Assembly (NCBI GenBank): GCA_902801425.1
Contig: CADCIQ010000019.1
Coordinates: 1-37,839, forward strand
Length of the DNA stretch: 37,839 bases
Reading direction: 5' to 3'
Source of the DNA: an uncultured Bacteroidales bacterium
GTDB taxonomy: Bacteria; Bacteroidota; Bacteroidia; Bacteroidales; Bacteroidaceae
Part shown: in pieces, positions 7,167-15,378 of the stretch
How the letters are laid out: every line of letters starts with the position of its first letter
Numbering within the stretch: position 1 is the stretch's first letter
The notes under the pieces: generated by a model
What the model was told of the DNA's origin: nothing
Database searches by the model: none
The model's input: the letters and a program-made list of their open reading frames with translations, nothing else
Made by a program: the position numbers and the translations under genes

Positions 7167-7532
7167 ATGGAAAGAAAAGACATTTATCAAACTCAAAGAG
7201 CAAAGGGCTTTATTGCCAAGTATGCTCAGTATTGGGATGTGCCGCTGATGTCGAATGAGCAGTTACAGGACTTGCTTCCTCGTGCGCAAAATGGAGATGC
7301 AGAGGCTGAGGATACCGTAGTTCGTTCGATGATGCGTTTTGTCGTTAGTGTTGCAAAGCAATATGTTGACAAAGGATTGAGTGATGATGAACTCGTTGAG
7401 GCTGGCAAAAAGGGACTTGTTATTGCAATTCCTAAATATGACAGGTCGCATGGTTTCAGGTTTATCTCGTATGCGGTATGGTTTGTTAGGAATAGTATTC
7501 TTCAAGCCATTGAAGACAAGTCTAAATCATGA
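7167..7532 (+). CDS. Sigma-70 region 2-only protein (truncated sigma factor)
   Basis: A protein of 121 residues. After a 45-residue leader it matches sigma-70 regions 1.2 to 2.4 of RpoD-like factors. The matching segments are MRFVVSVAKQY (core binding), LSDDELVEAGKKGL, YDRSHGFRFISYAVWFVRNSI (-10 recognition and melting) and LQAI, then DKSKS and a stop. Regions 3 and 4 (extended -10, -35 and flap contacts) are absent, and the 27 nt before the next gene do not encode them in another frame. It could be a minimal sigma-like factor, a competitor for core RNA polymerase, or a relic. Position suggests it starts a three-gene operon. An 18-nt element lies just upstream. Confidence 0.82.
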   Translation: MERKDIYQTQRAKGFIAKYAQYWDVPLMSNEQLQDLLPRAQNGDAEAEDTVVRSMMRFVVSVAKQYVDKGLSDDELVEAGKKGLVIAIPKYDRSHGFRFISYAVWFVRNSILQAIEDKSKS

Positions 7533-7559
7533 TGTTGTGGCTTACATATCCGAAGGTTT

Positions 7560-7871
7560 ATGAAAAAATGGATTGGATATGACATTGATAGGCTAAGTCC
7601 ATCTACTACGGGACTAAACTATTCGGTATTGGTTGTTGCAAATAGGTATTTCGATTTGCCTGTTATTAAAGTTTTGGTGGATGGCGATAATGGGCAGATA
7701 TTTACAATCGAGGGACCTGTAAGATGTGTGTATGAGTGTTCTCTTGTATTCACAGAAAGCGATATTGAACAGATTAAACGATGGATTGAGATGAACAGGG
7801 AAACGCTTTTGAAATATTGGAGCGGTGATATTGACACTTCTGACTTGGTTGCAAAATTACAAAAGATTTGA
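7560..7871 (+). CDS. Small hypothetical protein, weakly DUF4160-like
   Basis: A soluble protein of 103 residues. The N-terminal half looks like a small beta-rich fold (WIGYDIDRLSP, then VIKVLVDGDNGQIF). The C-terminal helix IKRWIEMNRETLLKYWSGDI followed by DLVAKLQKI resembles the tail of DUF4160-type small proteins, some of which sit in toxin-antitoxin-like pairs. That resemblance is weak and from memory. The gene is sandwiched between the sigma fragment (27-nt gap) and the metallo-hydrolase (3-nt gap), so it is almost certainly cotranscribed with the latter. Confidence 0.7.
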   Translation: MKKWIGYDIDRLSPSTTGLNYSVLVVANRYFDLPVIKVLVDGDNGQIFTIEGPVRCVYECSLVFTESDIEQIKRWIEMNRETLLKYWSGDIDTSDLVAKLQKI

Positions 7872-7874
7872 CGT

Positions 7875-9080
7875 ATGAATATAAAAATCCATAGAGGTCT
7901 TGACCAGATTGGCGGTTGCATTACGGAGATAAGCACCGCCACATCTCGCGTATTCGTTGATATGGGGAAGAATCTCCCTGGTTCTGGTCGGCAAATGTCA
8001 GAGGAAGAAGAGCGTGAGTATGTTGCAAACCTATTCTCACAGAACAAGAAAGAGAATGAGGCTGTGATCTATACTCATGCCCATGAGGATCATGTGGGTA
8101 TGTTCGTTCATGTGCCAGAAAATGTGCCTCAATACATAGGTAAAGGTGGTCTGGAACTCCTTCTTGCAAAATATAGGATTTTGCTGAAAGCTCCTCTAAA
8201 TGCAGAGGATGTTGCAAGTAACAATGAGAAGATTAGAAGACTTGAGGTATTTCGTGTCTGGGAAAGGCCAATAAGAAGGCCGAAGTCTTTTAACATTGGC
8301 GATATAGCTATTACTCCATTCTACAGTTGCCATTCCATATATGATTCGTATATGTTTCTGATTGAGGCAGATGGCAAACGGATATGGCATACTGGTGACT
8401 ATCGTGAGCATGGCTATCTTGGCAAGGGATTGGAAAAAGTTCTTAGGGCTTATGCAAAGGATATTGATGTGCTGATAACAGAAGGTACAAACTTGAAGAA
8501 GCCTGAGAAATGTATCCATGAAAGTGAGGTTTCAAGTCGAATGGCGCACGTTATGCGGGCATTCAAGTATGTTTTCGTTCTTGCTTCTTCTACTGATATT
8601 GACCGCTTGGCTACAATAAAGAATGCTGCACGGAATGCCCGTAAGAATCTCTACATCAATTCTGCGTATATGAAAGAAACGATGCGGATCTTTACTGAGC
8701 GTGAAGCGAATGTAGCAAATGGTTTGTATAAGTTTCATCCGAAATTTGCAACAGAGCGTAGTCTTGACAAAATGAAACGTGATGGCTTCGTGCTTGTCAC
8801 GGGTGTCAGTAAAATGGCTGATGTGGAAAGTATGCGTGAGTATTTTCCTGACAATGAAACCGTTCTTATCTATTCTTCATGGGATGGATATTACAAGACT
8901 CCAGAGCAGGTTGAGGTGAATCCGATGTATAAGATGTTTCGTGATTCATTCAATAACGTGGTGGATATCCATACCTCTGGTCATGCTGATCGAGATACAA
9001 TAAAGAAGGTCATAGATATAGTGAATCCAAAAGATGAAGTGATAATTATTCACAAGGAGGCTGATGCCTCGTTGGTATGA
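7875..9080 (+). CDS. Compact beta-CASP metallo-beta-lactamase-fold hydrolase, RNase J-like
   Basis: A predicted zinc nuclease of 401 residues. The metallo-beta-lactamase signature HAHEDH (H68, H70, D72, H73) follows YT. A second metal region is CHS near 152 and HTGDYREHG near 172-180. The beta-CASP insertion (about 200-350) has VLASSTDIDRL and ARKNLYINSAY. The closing motifs are HTSGHADRD near 365-373 and IIIHKEAD near 390. This is the order seen in RNase J and related RNA-processing enzymes, but the protein is about 150 residues shorter and lacks the RNase J C-terminal domain. Likely activity is endo- or exoribonuclease; DNA cannot be excluded. It is the last gene before a strong hairpin. 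Confidence 0.85.
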   Translation: MNIKIHRGLDQIGGCITEISTATSRVFVDMGKNLPGSGRQMSEEEEREYVANLFSQNKKENEAVIYTHAHEDHVGMFVHVPENVPQYIGKGGLELLLAKYRILLKAPLNAEDVASNNEKIRRLEVFRVWERPIRRPKSFNIGDIAITPFYSCHSIYDSYMFLIEADGKRIWHTGDYREHGYLGKGLEKVLRAYAKDIDVLITEGTNLKKPEKCIHESEVSSRMAHVMRAFKYVFVLASSTDIDRLATIKNAARNARKNLYINSAYMKETMRIFTEREANVANGLYKFHPKFATERSLDKMKRDGFVLVTGVSKMADVESMREYFPDNETVLIYSSWDGYYKTPEQVEVNPMYKMFRDSFNNVVDIHTSGHADRDTIKKVIDIVNPKDEVIIIHKEADASLV

Positions 9081-9173
9081 ACAAACTTAACTTGCGAGTG
9101 CAAAATCTCTGAAATTATTCGCTGAAGTTCAACAAACTAAAAGCAAGACATTGAACTCACGTTAAATAAAACT

Positions 9174-9214
9174 TGCCGCTCATAGGTTTCCAGATGGATT
9201 TCCTATGAGCGGCA
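9174..9214. terminator. Bidirectional hairpin terminator
   Basis: A 13-bp perfect stem (tgccgctcatagg at 9174-9186, cctatgagcggca at 9202-9214) with a 15-nt loop lies between the convergent MBL-fold gene (+) and the lipoprotein gene (-). U-tracts are modest on either side. Confidence 0.75.
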
Positions 9215-9254
9215 TTGCTATATAAATACCTCCGTTTTTGAGGGCTTTGTTTGG

Positions 9255-10115
9255 TTACTTCAAATTCTCCGCAGCTTTCTTGTCTGCCTCAGCCGCCTTC
9301 TTGTTTGCATGTTCGTTGGCTGTGAGGGCATTACTCTTGCGGTGGTAGCCCTGTATCACACCATTATGCATGAGTACGAGAGTGTCGTTTGTCAACATGA
9401 CATATTCGAGGGTGTCGAATGTTGGCTTTGGAGGCTTGGCATCCTTGTTGTCCTCGGTCTTTATATGTCTCTTCTGAGAAACAAGAATCAGCTTGCCGTT
9501 CCATGAGAACCATTGAGCATACTGTTTTACCGCAGGATATTCCACAGGACTATCCTCGTCAACACTTGCACTTTGTCTTACTCTTCCTACAGGCTCGGCA
9601 TTATGGCTACGCTTGAGAGAAAAACCATACTCACGAGGTACCATATAGAGTGCTTTCTCTGAGTCAGGCATCTGTTCCATGAGTCTGCTCTCCATTTTCT
9701 TCTGCATGCGCTTGCTAAGATGCTTGAAGTCCTTGAAGGTTGGCATAACGGTATAAGTCCATGTGCCTTTGAGCTGGTCGAGGTTCACAACCATAGTGGC
9801 AACTGTGGTATCTTCCTTATCAAGAACGAGACCTACCCAGTCACCAATCTCGGGATGACCAATGATCCTACGATTCTTATGGGCATCAATACATGAGTAT
9901 TTGATAGGGTCGCCGCCGCTGAAAGGATAAACGACGATGTTGGAATCAGATGTTCCTTCGCAAGCAAGACCATAGATCATGGAATCACCTACAATATCTT
10001 TGGAAACATCGACGGAAGAAATACTGACGCTGTCCGATGAATCTTCTTTCTGTCCGCAGGATATCATTGTTAGGATAGCTGCGAAAGTGGCAAAAAACAA
10101 GTATTTAATTTTCAT
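9255..10115 (-). CDS. Lipoprotein of unknown function
   Basis: A lipoprotein of 287 residues. The start at 10115 gives a short type II signal peptide (MKIKYLFFATFAAILTMISC, lipid-modified Cys at 20). The longer reading from 10148 would overlap a TAnnTTTG promoter element and add a polar extension, so I reject it. The mature part has two beta-rich segments (about 45-120 and 190-260). In each, short strands end in 'value' or 'signal' type turns, reminiscent of lipocalin-like Bacteroidales lipoproteins, separated by a Lys/Met-rich helix (KRMQKKMESRLMEQM). The C-terminus is Ala/Lys-rich and helical. It is probably anchored in the outer or inner membrane facing the periplasm. No family assigned. 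Confidence 0.82.
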   Translation of the reverse strand: MKIKYLFFATFAAILTMISCGQKEDSSDSVSISSVDVSKDIVGDSMIYGLACEGTSDSNIVVYPFSGGDPIKYSCIDAHKNRRIIGHPEIGDWVGLVLDKEDTTVATMVVNLDQLKGTWTYTVMPTFKDFKHLSKRMQKKMESRLMEQMPDSEKALYMVPREYGFSLKRSHNAEPVGRVRQSASVDEDSPVEYPAVKQYAQWFSWNGKLILVSQKRHIKTEDNKDAKPPKPTFDTLEYVMLTNDTLVLMHNGVIQGYHRKSNALTANEHANKKAAEADKKAAENLK

Positions 10116-10145
10116 GAAATTGTTGATGTTTTTGTTTTCAAGGTG

Positions 10146-10153
10146 CAAACTTA
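10146..10153 (-). promoter_or_regulatory. -7 promoter element of the lipoprotein gene
   Basis: The minus strand reads TAAGTTTG (TAnnTTTG). It lies 30 nt upstream of ATG 10115. No well-spaced TTTG -33 element was found; the nearest is only 12 nt away. Confidence 0.45.
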
Positions 10154-10239
10154 CACATTTTTTTTCAAATTATCGACAGTAAGTCCTGATTTTTTGTTAA
10201 TAAATATGGTGTATGGGCGTTTTTTTGAAAGAAAATTAG

Positions 10240-10247
10240 TATCTTTG
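10240..10247 (+). promoter_or_regulatory. -7 promoter element of the export gene set
   Basis: TATCTTTG is a perfect TAnnTTTG match. It would give a leader of roughly 105 nt before ATG 10360. The -33 region is poor. Confidence 0.5.
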
Positions 10248-10359
10248 CAAATATTTTGCCGTTGTAAAACATTTTTTAATGAAACATTGGCAACAAAAAA
10301 ACGGTATTTATGTTATTAATATAACATTCAAAGTGTAAAAAAAAAGAATCATTATAGAA

Positions 10360-12963
10360 ATGAAAAGATATCTCTTCGCTCTGTTTATTGCAGTAGTTAG
10401 TTTTTCAACAATATCGGCTCAGACATCCATGACCGATGATCAGATTATGCAGTTTGTGATCAAGGAGCATAATGCCGGGGCTTCACAGTCTCAAATTGTC
10501 GCAAAACTTATGCAAAAAGGTGTAGATATCAGTCAGATACGCCGTATAAAGATAAAGTATGAGCGATTGAGCAAGAATGGCGGTTTAGGACTTGTTATGG
10601 ATGAGACCGTTGGTAAGGCTGAGGAGGCTATGCGTGTCAATAATGGTGATACGAGAGACAACTTAAACCAGAAGAACGGCAAGAAGCAAAAGAACAAGAA
10701 AAAGAATAGCGGAAAGTCCGTAAAGGATGTGAATGAAAAGAGTTCGCAGAGGGTAGGGGCTGTGAAATCGGGAAAGAAGAGTGTCAATGGTATTTCTGAT
10801 GAAGAAGATGACGAACTGTTCGAGGAAATGAACAACGGAGTTGGTGATCTTCTTGGTGAAGAATTCCTTCCTGAAGGACTTCTGGCGGAGAATATGGATC
10901 CTACTCTCTATCGTGGTCGCAAGGTGTTCGGTCGTGATATCTTTAATAAGGAAGACCTCACTTTCGAGCCTGTTATGAATATCGCAACTCCTCAGAACTA
11001 TGTGGTAGGTCCTGGCGATGAGGTTAAGGTGGATATCTATGGAGCTGCACAGAAATCAACATCTTATACCGTAAGTCCTGATGGTGATATTGTCATAGAT
11101 GGCTATGGTCCTATAAATCTTAGCGGACTGACTGTAAAACAGGCAAATGCGCGTCTTCGTTCAACGCTTGGTTCACGTTATAGCAGCAGTTCAATAAAGC
11201 TTACTCTCGGTCAGACCCGCACTATTACCGTTAATGTGATGGGTGAGGTTCAGAATCCGGGAACATATACTCTTTCTGCCTTTGCAAGCGTTTTCCATGC
11301 TCTCTATATGGCAGGTGGTGTAAGTGGTATCGGTACTCTCCGTAATATAAAGGTATTTCGTAATGGCAAGGAGATAAGCGTTGTCGATGTCTATGACTAC
11401 ATTCTGAATGGCAAGCTCTCAGGCAATGTCCGTTTGCACGATAATGATGTCATCATGGTTGGTCCTTACGAATGTATCGTGGATATTGCAGGTAAGGTAA
11501 AGCGTCCGATGTACTATGAAATGAAGAAGACGGAGAGCGTTCAGACTCTCTTGAAATATGCCGGATATTTTGCGGGTGATGCCTATACCAAGTCTGTACG
11601 TGTCATTCGTAAGAACGGCAGCCGCTATGGCGTTTTCAATGTTCAGGAATTTGATATGGGGTCTTTCCATCTTGCAGATGGTGACTCTGTTACCGTTGAC
11701 TCTATCATTCCTCGCTATGAGAATATGGTAGAAGTTAAGGGTGCCGTGTTCCGTCCGGGCATGTATCAGTTGGGTGGAAATATCACTACCGTTCGCTCTC
11801 TCATTGAGAATGCAGATGGTTTGACAGAGGATGCGTTTACAAATCGTGGTGTTATCCATAGAATGAAGGAAGACCGTACCCTGAAGGTTATAAGCGTGGA
11901 TGTTCAGGGTATTCTTGACGGAAAGGTTGCCGATATTCCTTTGAAGAATGAGGATGTGCTCTTTGTGCCTTCTAAGTCAGAGCGGCAGGAGAACCGCACT
12001 ATCACTATTCATGGTGAGGTGCTTTATCCTGGTGTGTATAAATATGCAGATAACGAGACACTTGAGGACTTTGTTGTTCAGGCTGGGGGCTTGAAAGAGT
12101 CTGCTTCTACCGTTAAGGTTGATATCTCTCGAAGGGTATCAAACCGTAAGGCTCTTACCCGCGATTCCCTTATTGCAAAGACTTATAGCTTTGCCTTGAA
12201 GGATGGTTTCGTTATTGATGGGCAGCCAGGTTTCACTCTTGAGCCTTATGATGAGGTATATGTAAGAAAGAGCCCAAGCTACACCATTCAGCAGAATGTA
12301 AGTATTGAGGGTGAGGTGAACTTCCCTGGTACATACCCACTTACAAAGTCAGAGTCACGTTTGTCAGACCTCGTAAGAGCATCAGGTGGCACAAATCAGC
12401 TTGCTTATGTCAAGGGTGCTCGACTTGAGCGTCGTATCACTCCTGAGGAGCGTACTCGTATGGAGCAGGTATTGAAAATGGCACAGACACAGACTGCAAT
12501 GGATGATACTATTGATGTGAACCGACTTGATATAGGTGATACCTATTATGTAGGTATCCAGCTTGACAAGGCTATTGAAAGTCCGGGTTCTGACTATGAT
12601 CTTACACTTCGTGAAGGTGATCGTGTCATAGTTCCAGAATATACCAATACCGTAAAGGTTAGCGGTAATGTTCTTTATCCTAACACTATTGCCTATAAGA
12701 AGGGCAAGGGTGCTCGTTACTATGTAAACCAAGCTGGTGGTTGGGGAGAGCATGCCAAGAAGGGAAGTACATATATCGTTCACATGAATGGTACAGTCAA
12801 TCAGATGGGTAAAGGAGAGAAACCGACACCGGGCTCTGAGGTTATTGTGCCTACAAAGCCGAAGTCTGAGGTGAACAAGCTGCAAATGTGGCTTGCCGTT
12901 GGTACTTCTACCGCTTCCATCGCAACTATGCTCGTAACTATTGCTAATTTGGTAAAGAAATAA
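10360..12963 (+). CDS. SLBB-domain polysaccharide export protein (Wza-like, outer membrane)
   Basis: A secreted protein of 867 residues with a signal peptide ending near SAQT (residues 20-23). A helical N-terminal domain (MTDDQIMQFVIKEH onward, about 24-70) and a Lys-rich linker (about 100-150) come first. The polysaccharide-export domain (YVVGPGDEVKVDIYG near 210) follows, then six SLBB-type repeats of the pattern V.G.V..PG.Y (starting near 290, 370, 460, 550, 650 and 765). A C-terminal hydrophobic helix (about 843-862) ends the protein. It is far longer than E. coli Wza (about 379 residues), as is usual for Bacteroidetes. It should form the outer-membrane channel for a capsule or exopolysaccharide. 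The Wzi-like gene follows 213 nt downstream. Confidence 0.92.
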   Translation: MKRYLFALFIAVVSFSTISAQTSMTDDQIMQFVIKEHNAGASQSQIVAKLMQKGVDISQIRRIKIKYERLSKNGGLGLVMDETVGKAEEAMRVNNGDTRDNLNQKNGKKQKNKKKNSGKSVKDVNEKSSQRVGAVKSGKKSVNGISDEEDDELFEEMNNGVGDLLGEEFLPEGLLAENMDPTLYRGRKVFGRDIFNKEDLTFEPVMNIATPQNYVVGPGDEVKVDIYGAAQKSTSYTVSPDGDIVIDGYGPINLSGLTVKQANARLRSTLGSRYSSSSIKLTLGQTRTITVNVMGEVQNPGTYTLSAFASVFHALYMAGGVSGIGTLRNIKVFRNGKEISVVDVYDYILNGKLSGNVRLHDNDVIMVGPYECIVDIAGKVKRPMYYEMKKTESVQTLLKYAGYFAGDAYTKSVRVIRKNGSRYGVFNVQEFDMGSFHLADGDSVTVDSIIPRYENMVEVKGAVFRPGMYQLGGNITTVRSLIENADGLTEDAFTNRGVIHRMKEDRTLKVISVDVQGILDGKVADIPLKNEDVLFVPSKSERQENRTITIHGEVLYPGVYKYADNETLEDFVVQAGGLKESASTVKVDISRRVSNRKALTRDSLIAKTYSFALKDGFVIDGQPGFTLEPYDEVYVRKSPSYTIQQNVSIEGEVNFPGTYPLTKSESRLSDLVRASGGTNQLAYVKGARLERRITPEERTRMEQVLKMAQTQTAMDDTIDVNRLDIGDTYYVGIQLDKAIESPGSDYDLTLREGDRVIVPEYTNTVKVSGNVLYPNTIAYKKGKGARYYVNQAGGWGEHAKKGSTYIVHMNGTVNQMGKGEKPTPGSEVIVPTKPKSEVNKLQMWLAVGTSTASIATMLVTIANLVKK

Positions 12964-13104
12964 CTGATTCAACTTTTGCATTGCTCAAGTAAAAAGTGAA
13001 GAATGAAGTGTTAAGAGTGAAGAAAGTTTAGTTCGGCGGCCGAATGGAAAGCCAATTAGTCTTGCTGATCAAAGTTCGTTATCGTTCTATTTGCGATAAA
13101 AGCC

Positions 13105-13120
13105 AACTTAAATTTTTCAC
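13105..13120 (+). repeat. Spacer repeat shared with the window's right end
   Basis: The 16-mer aacttaaatttttcac occurs here and identically at 37740-37755. In both places it is followed by tttcacttttcac/ctattcac-type strings. This 213-nt spacer holds no other clear signal. Confidence 0.6.
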
Positions 13121-13176
13121 TTTTCACTATTCATTTAACAACCTGAGCTTGCGAAGCTTTATTAATAAGCACACAA

Positions 13177-14751
13177 ATGAAGAAACCTATTTTTGCTCTG
13201 TTTTGCTTTTGCTATGTTACTACTGCATTAGCTCAAGACAATCAGGAGGATTCTCTTTCCATAGGTCTGGAGATGCAGGGTTCACAGAGCAATTCAACGA
13301 CACCACTTTGGCTTAATGCCAACAAATACGGACTTAGCAGTCTTTCGGCTTCCAATGGCTATTTGCGTGCCATGGCAGAATATGATAAGAATCTCTTCAA
13401 CAAAGAACTTTTGGTTAAGTTAGGGGCTGACTTGGTTCTGCCTATCGGATATAAGAGTCTGGGATATAGATCGAATTACACGAGGAATTTCATCATCCAG
13501 CAAGCATATCTTGAGGCTGACTGGAAATATGGCGTTCTAACCGTAGGTGCTAAGCAGCAGCCAATGGAACTCAAGAACAACGAACTGTCAAGCGGTTCTC
13601 AGACTCTTGGCATTAATGCCTCTCCTGTGCCTCAGGTGCGTTTAGGACTGAACCGCTATTGGAATGTTCCATATACTAAGGAATGGCTTAGCTTTAAGGG
13701 ACATATTGCCTATGGTATGATGGTGGATGCTTCTTGGGAGACAGCTGTAGCAAAAGGAAGTGTCTATAAGCACAATCGCTATACCCGTTATCACGAAAAG
13801 GCTGGCTATCTTCGTATCGGCAATGAGGAGAAATTCCCTCTGTCGCTCACTCTCGGACTCGAAATGGGTGGTCAGTTTGGTGGTACGGTATATAATTGGA
13901 TAGGTACTGACGAGAATGGCTGGAATGGCGGAAACAAGCGTTTCGCAAGCAATTTCAAAAGTTATTTTAATGTGTTTACCGGAACTGGTGCCGATAAGGG
14001 TGAGGACATTTATTCTAATGCGGAGGGCAACATCCTTGGCAGTTGGGTAGCTCGTCTTAACTGGAATGATGAGAACATAGAGGTTGGCGCATATTTCGAC
14101 CATTTCTTTGAAGACCATTCAAGTATGTTCTTCCTCGACTATGACGGATATGGAAGCGGGGATGAGTGGAATACGAAGAAAGACAACAGGTATTTCCGTT
14201 ATGACATGAAGGATGCTCTTGTTGGTATTGATGTGAAACTGAAGAAGTTCCGTTATGTGAATCAAGCCGTAGTTGAATATATGAACACTCGTTATCAGTG
14301 TGGTCCTATATACCACGACCATACCCAGTCTGTAGGTACTCATATCTGTGGTCGTGACAATTACTACAATCACTCACAATTCCCAGGTTGGCAGCATTGG
14401 GGACAGGTAATGGGTAATCCTTTGTACACATCTCCTATCTACAATAGCAACGGAAGCATTTATGTAAGGAACAACCGTTTCAAGGCTTGGCACTTCGCTC
14501 TGGCTGGTGATCCTGTTGACGGCTTGCATTATCGTGCAAAGCTAACGTGGGAAAAGGGCTATGGCACATACGATAAGCCATTCTATCACCCTCTAAGCAC
14601 CACCTCTCTCTTGGTTGAAGGCTCTTACACTTTCCCTGCTACGAGCGTCTTTAATCGATTCGCTGTTACCTTGGCTTACGGAGCTGATTTCGGTGATCTC
14701 CTTGGAGATAATTCAGGTGCACAGCTAACCGTTAGATATCAAATAAAATAA
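13177..14751 (+). CDS. Capsule assembly Wzi-family outer-membrane barrel
   Basis: A secreted protein of 524 residues with a signal peptide (MKKPIFALFCFCYVTTALAQ). The rest alternates short amphipathic strands rich in aromatic residues and Gly, typical of an outer-membrane beta-barrel. It ends in a strand with C-terminal QLTVRYQIK. Family-type landmarks are TTPLWLNANKYGLSS after the signal, GAKQQPMELKNNELSSGSQ near 130-148 and WLSFKGHIAYGMMVD near 175. Wzi proteins help attach or assemble capsule at the cell surface. Its position after the SLBB exporter supports this. The start is preceded by an AT-rich Prevotella-like spacer with no purine-rich ribosome site. Confidence 0.88.
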   Translation: MKKPIFALFCFCYVTTALAQDNQEDSLSIGLEMQGSQSNSTTPLWLNANKYGLSSLSASNGYLRAMAEYDKNLFNKELLVKLGADLVLPIGYKSLGYRSNYTRNFIIQQAYLEADWKYGVLTVGAKQQPMELKNNELSSGSQTLGINASPVPQVRLGLNRYWNVPYTKEWLSFKGHIAYGMMVDASWETAVAKGSVYKHNRYTRYHEKAGYLRIGNEEKFPLSLTLGLEMGGQFGGTVYNWIGTDENGWNGGNKRFASNFKSYFNVFTGTGADKGEDIYSNAEGNILGSWVARLNWNDENIEVGAYFDHFFEDHSSMFFLDYDGYGSGDEWNTKKDNRYFRYDMKDALVGIDVKLKKFRYVNQAVVEYMNTRYQCGPIYHDHTQSVGTHICGRDNYYNHSQFPGWQHWGQVMGNPLYTSPIYNSNGSIYVRNNRFKAWHFALAGDPVDGLHYRAKLTWEKGYGTYDKPFYHPLSTTSLLVEGSYTFPATSVFNRFAVTLAYGADFGDLLGDNSGAQLTVRYQIK

Positions 14752-14925
14752 ATAAAGTTTCGCAAGCTTAACTTTATGGTTATAAGGTTTTGAGGGTTGT
14801 AGGTTATAAGGTCTTTGACAAATTGAAAATTAATTTCCAAATCTCTTCCGACCTGAGAACCAGAAACCTGTCAACCTTGGAACCTGCAACTTGAGCTATG
14901 CGAAAGTTTAATAAAATAAGAAATA

Positions 14926-15366
14926 ATGAAATATCTATTATACATATTCCTTTTGCCTTTGTTCGTGTTCACCTCATGCGATACAACCTCGTCTGAGGAT
15001 GGTAATCTCGACAATATGTGGTATTTGGTCAAGGTTGATTCTTTGGCAAGCGGAAATTCCAAAGATTATCGTTCTAAGAGGGTGTTCTGGTCATTTCAGG
15101 GTACATTGATGCAGACTAATTGCGTTGACAGCATGAGCCTCTTCTTTATGTATAGATTTGAGAATAAGGGAGATATGCTTATCGTTAAGTCACCTTTCCT
15201 GTATGATCGTGTGAACGATGATAAGCCTATAACAGAACAGAGTCTGGACAGATTAAGGATGTATGGCATTAATTACCTTACCGATTCTTTCCAGATAGAA
15301 TCTCTTCATGGTGAGACAATGATTCTGAAGGACAGGAAATTGCGTTTATCCTTTGAGAGATATTAA
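14926..15366 (+). CDS. Small lipocalin-like lipoprotein
   Basis: A lipoprotein of 146 residues. Signal peptide with lipobox FTSC (Cys 18), then an acidic serine-rich linker. The mature part begins WYLVKVDSL and has alternating strands ending in KLRLSFERY, the general plan of the 'lipocalin-like' lipoproteins common in Bacteroidales. Function unknown. It lies between the Wzi-like gene and the flippase, 12 nt before the latter, so a part in surface polysaccharide export is suggested by context. The spacer before it (14752-14925) carries imperfect repeats of 'ggttataaggt' and its complement. Confidence 0.82.
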   Translation: MKYLLYIFLLPLFVFTSCDTTSSEDGNLDNMWYLVKVDSLASGNSKDYRSKRVFWSFQGTLMQTNCVDSMSLFFMYRFENKGDMLIVKSPFLYDRVNDDKPITEQSLDRLRMYGINYLTDSFQIESLHGETMILKDRKLRLSFERY

Positions 15367-15378
15367 GTATAGCCTTTG

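Noticed and set aside
7533-7559. Frameshifted sigma regions 3 and 4 after the sigma-like gene
   Set aside because: Only 27 nt separate it from the next gene, and none of the frames encodes region 3 sequence.
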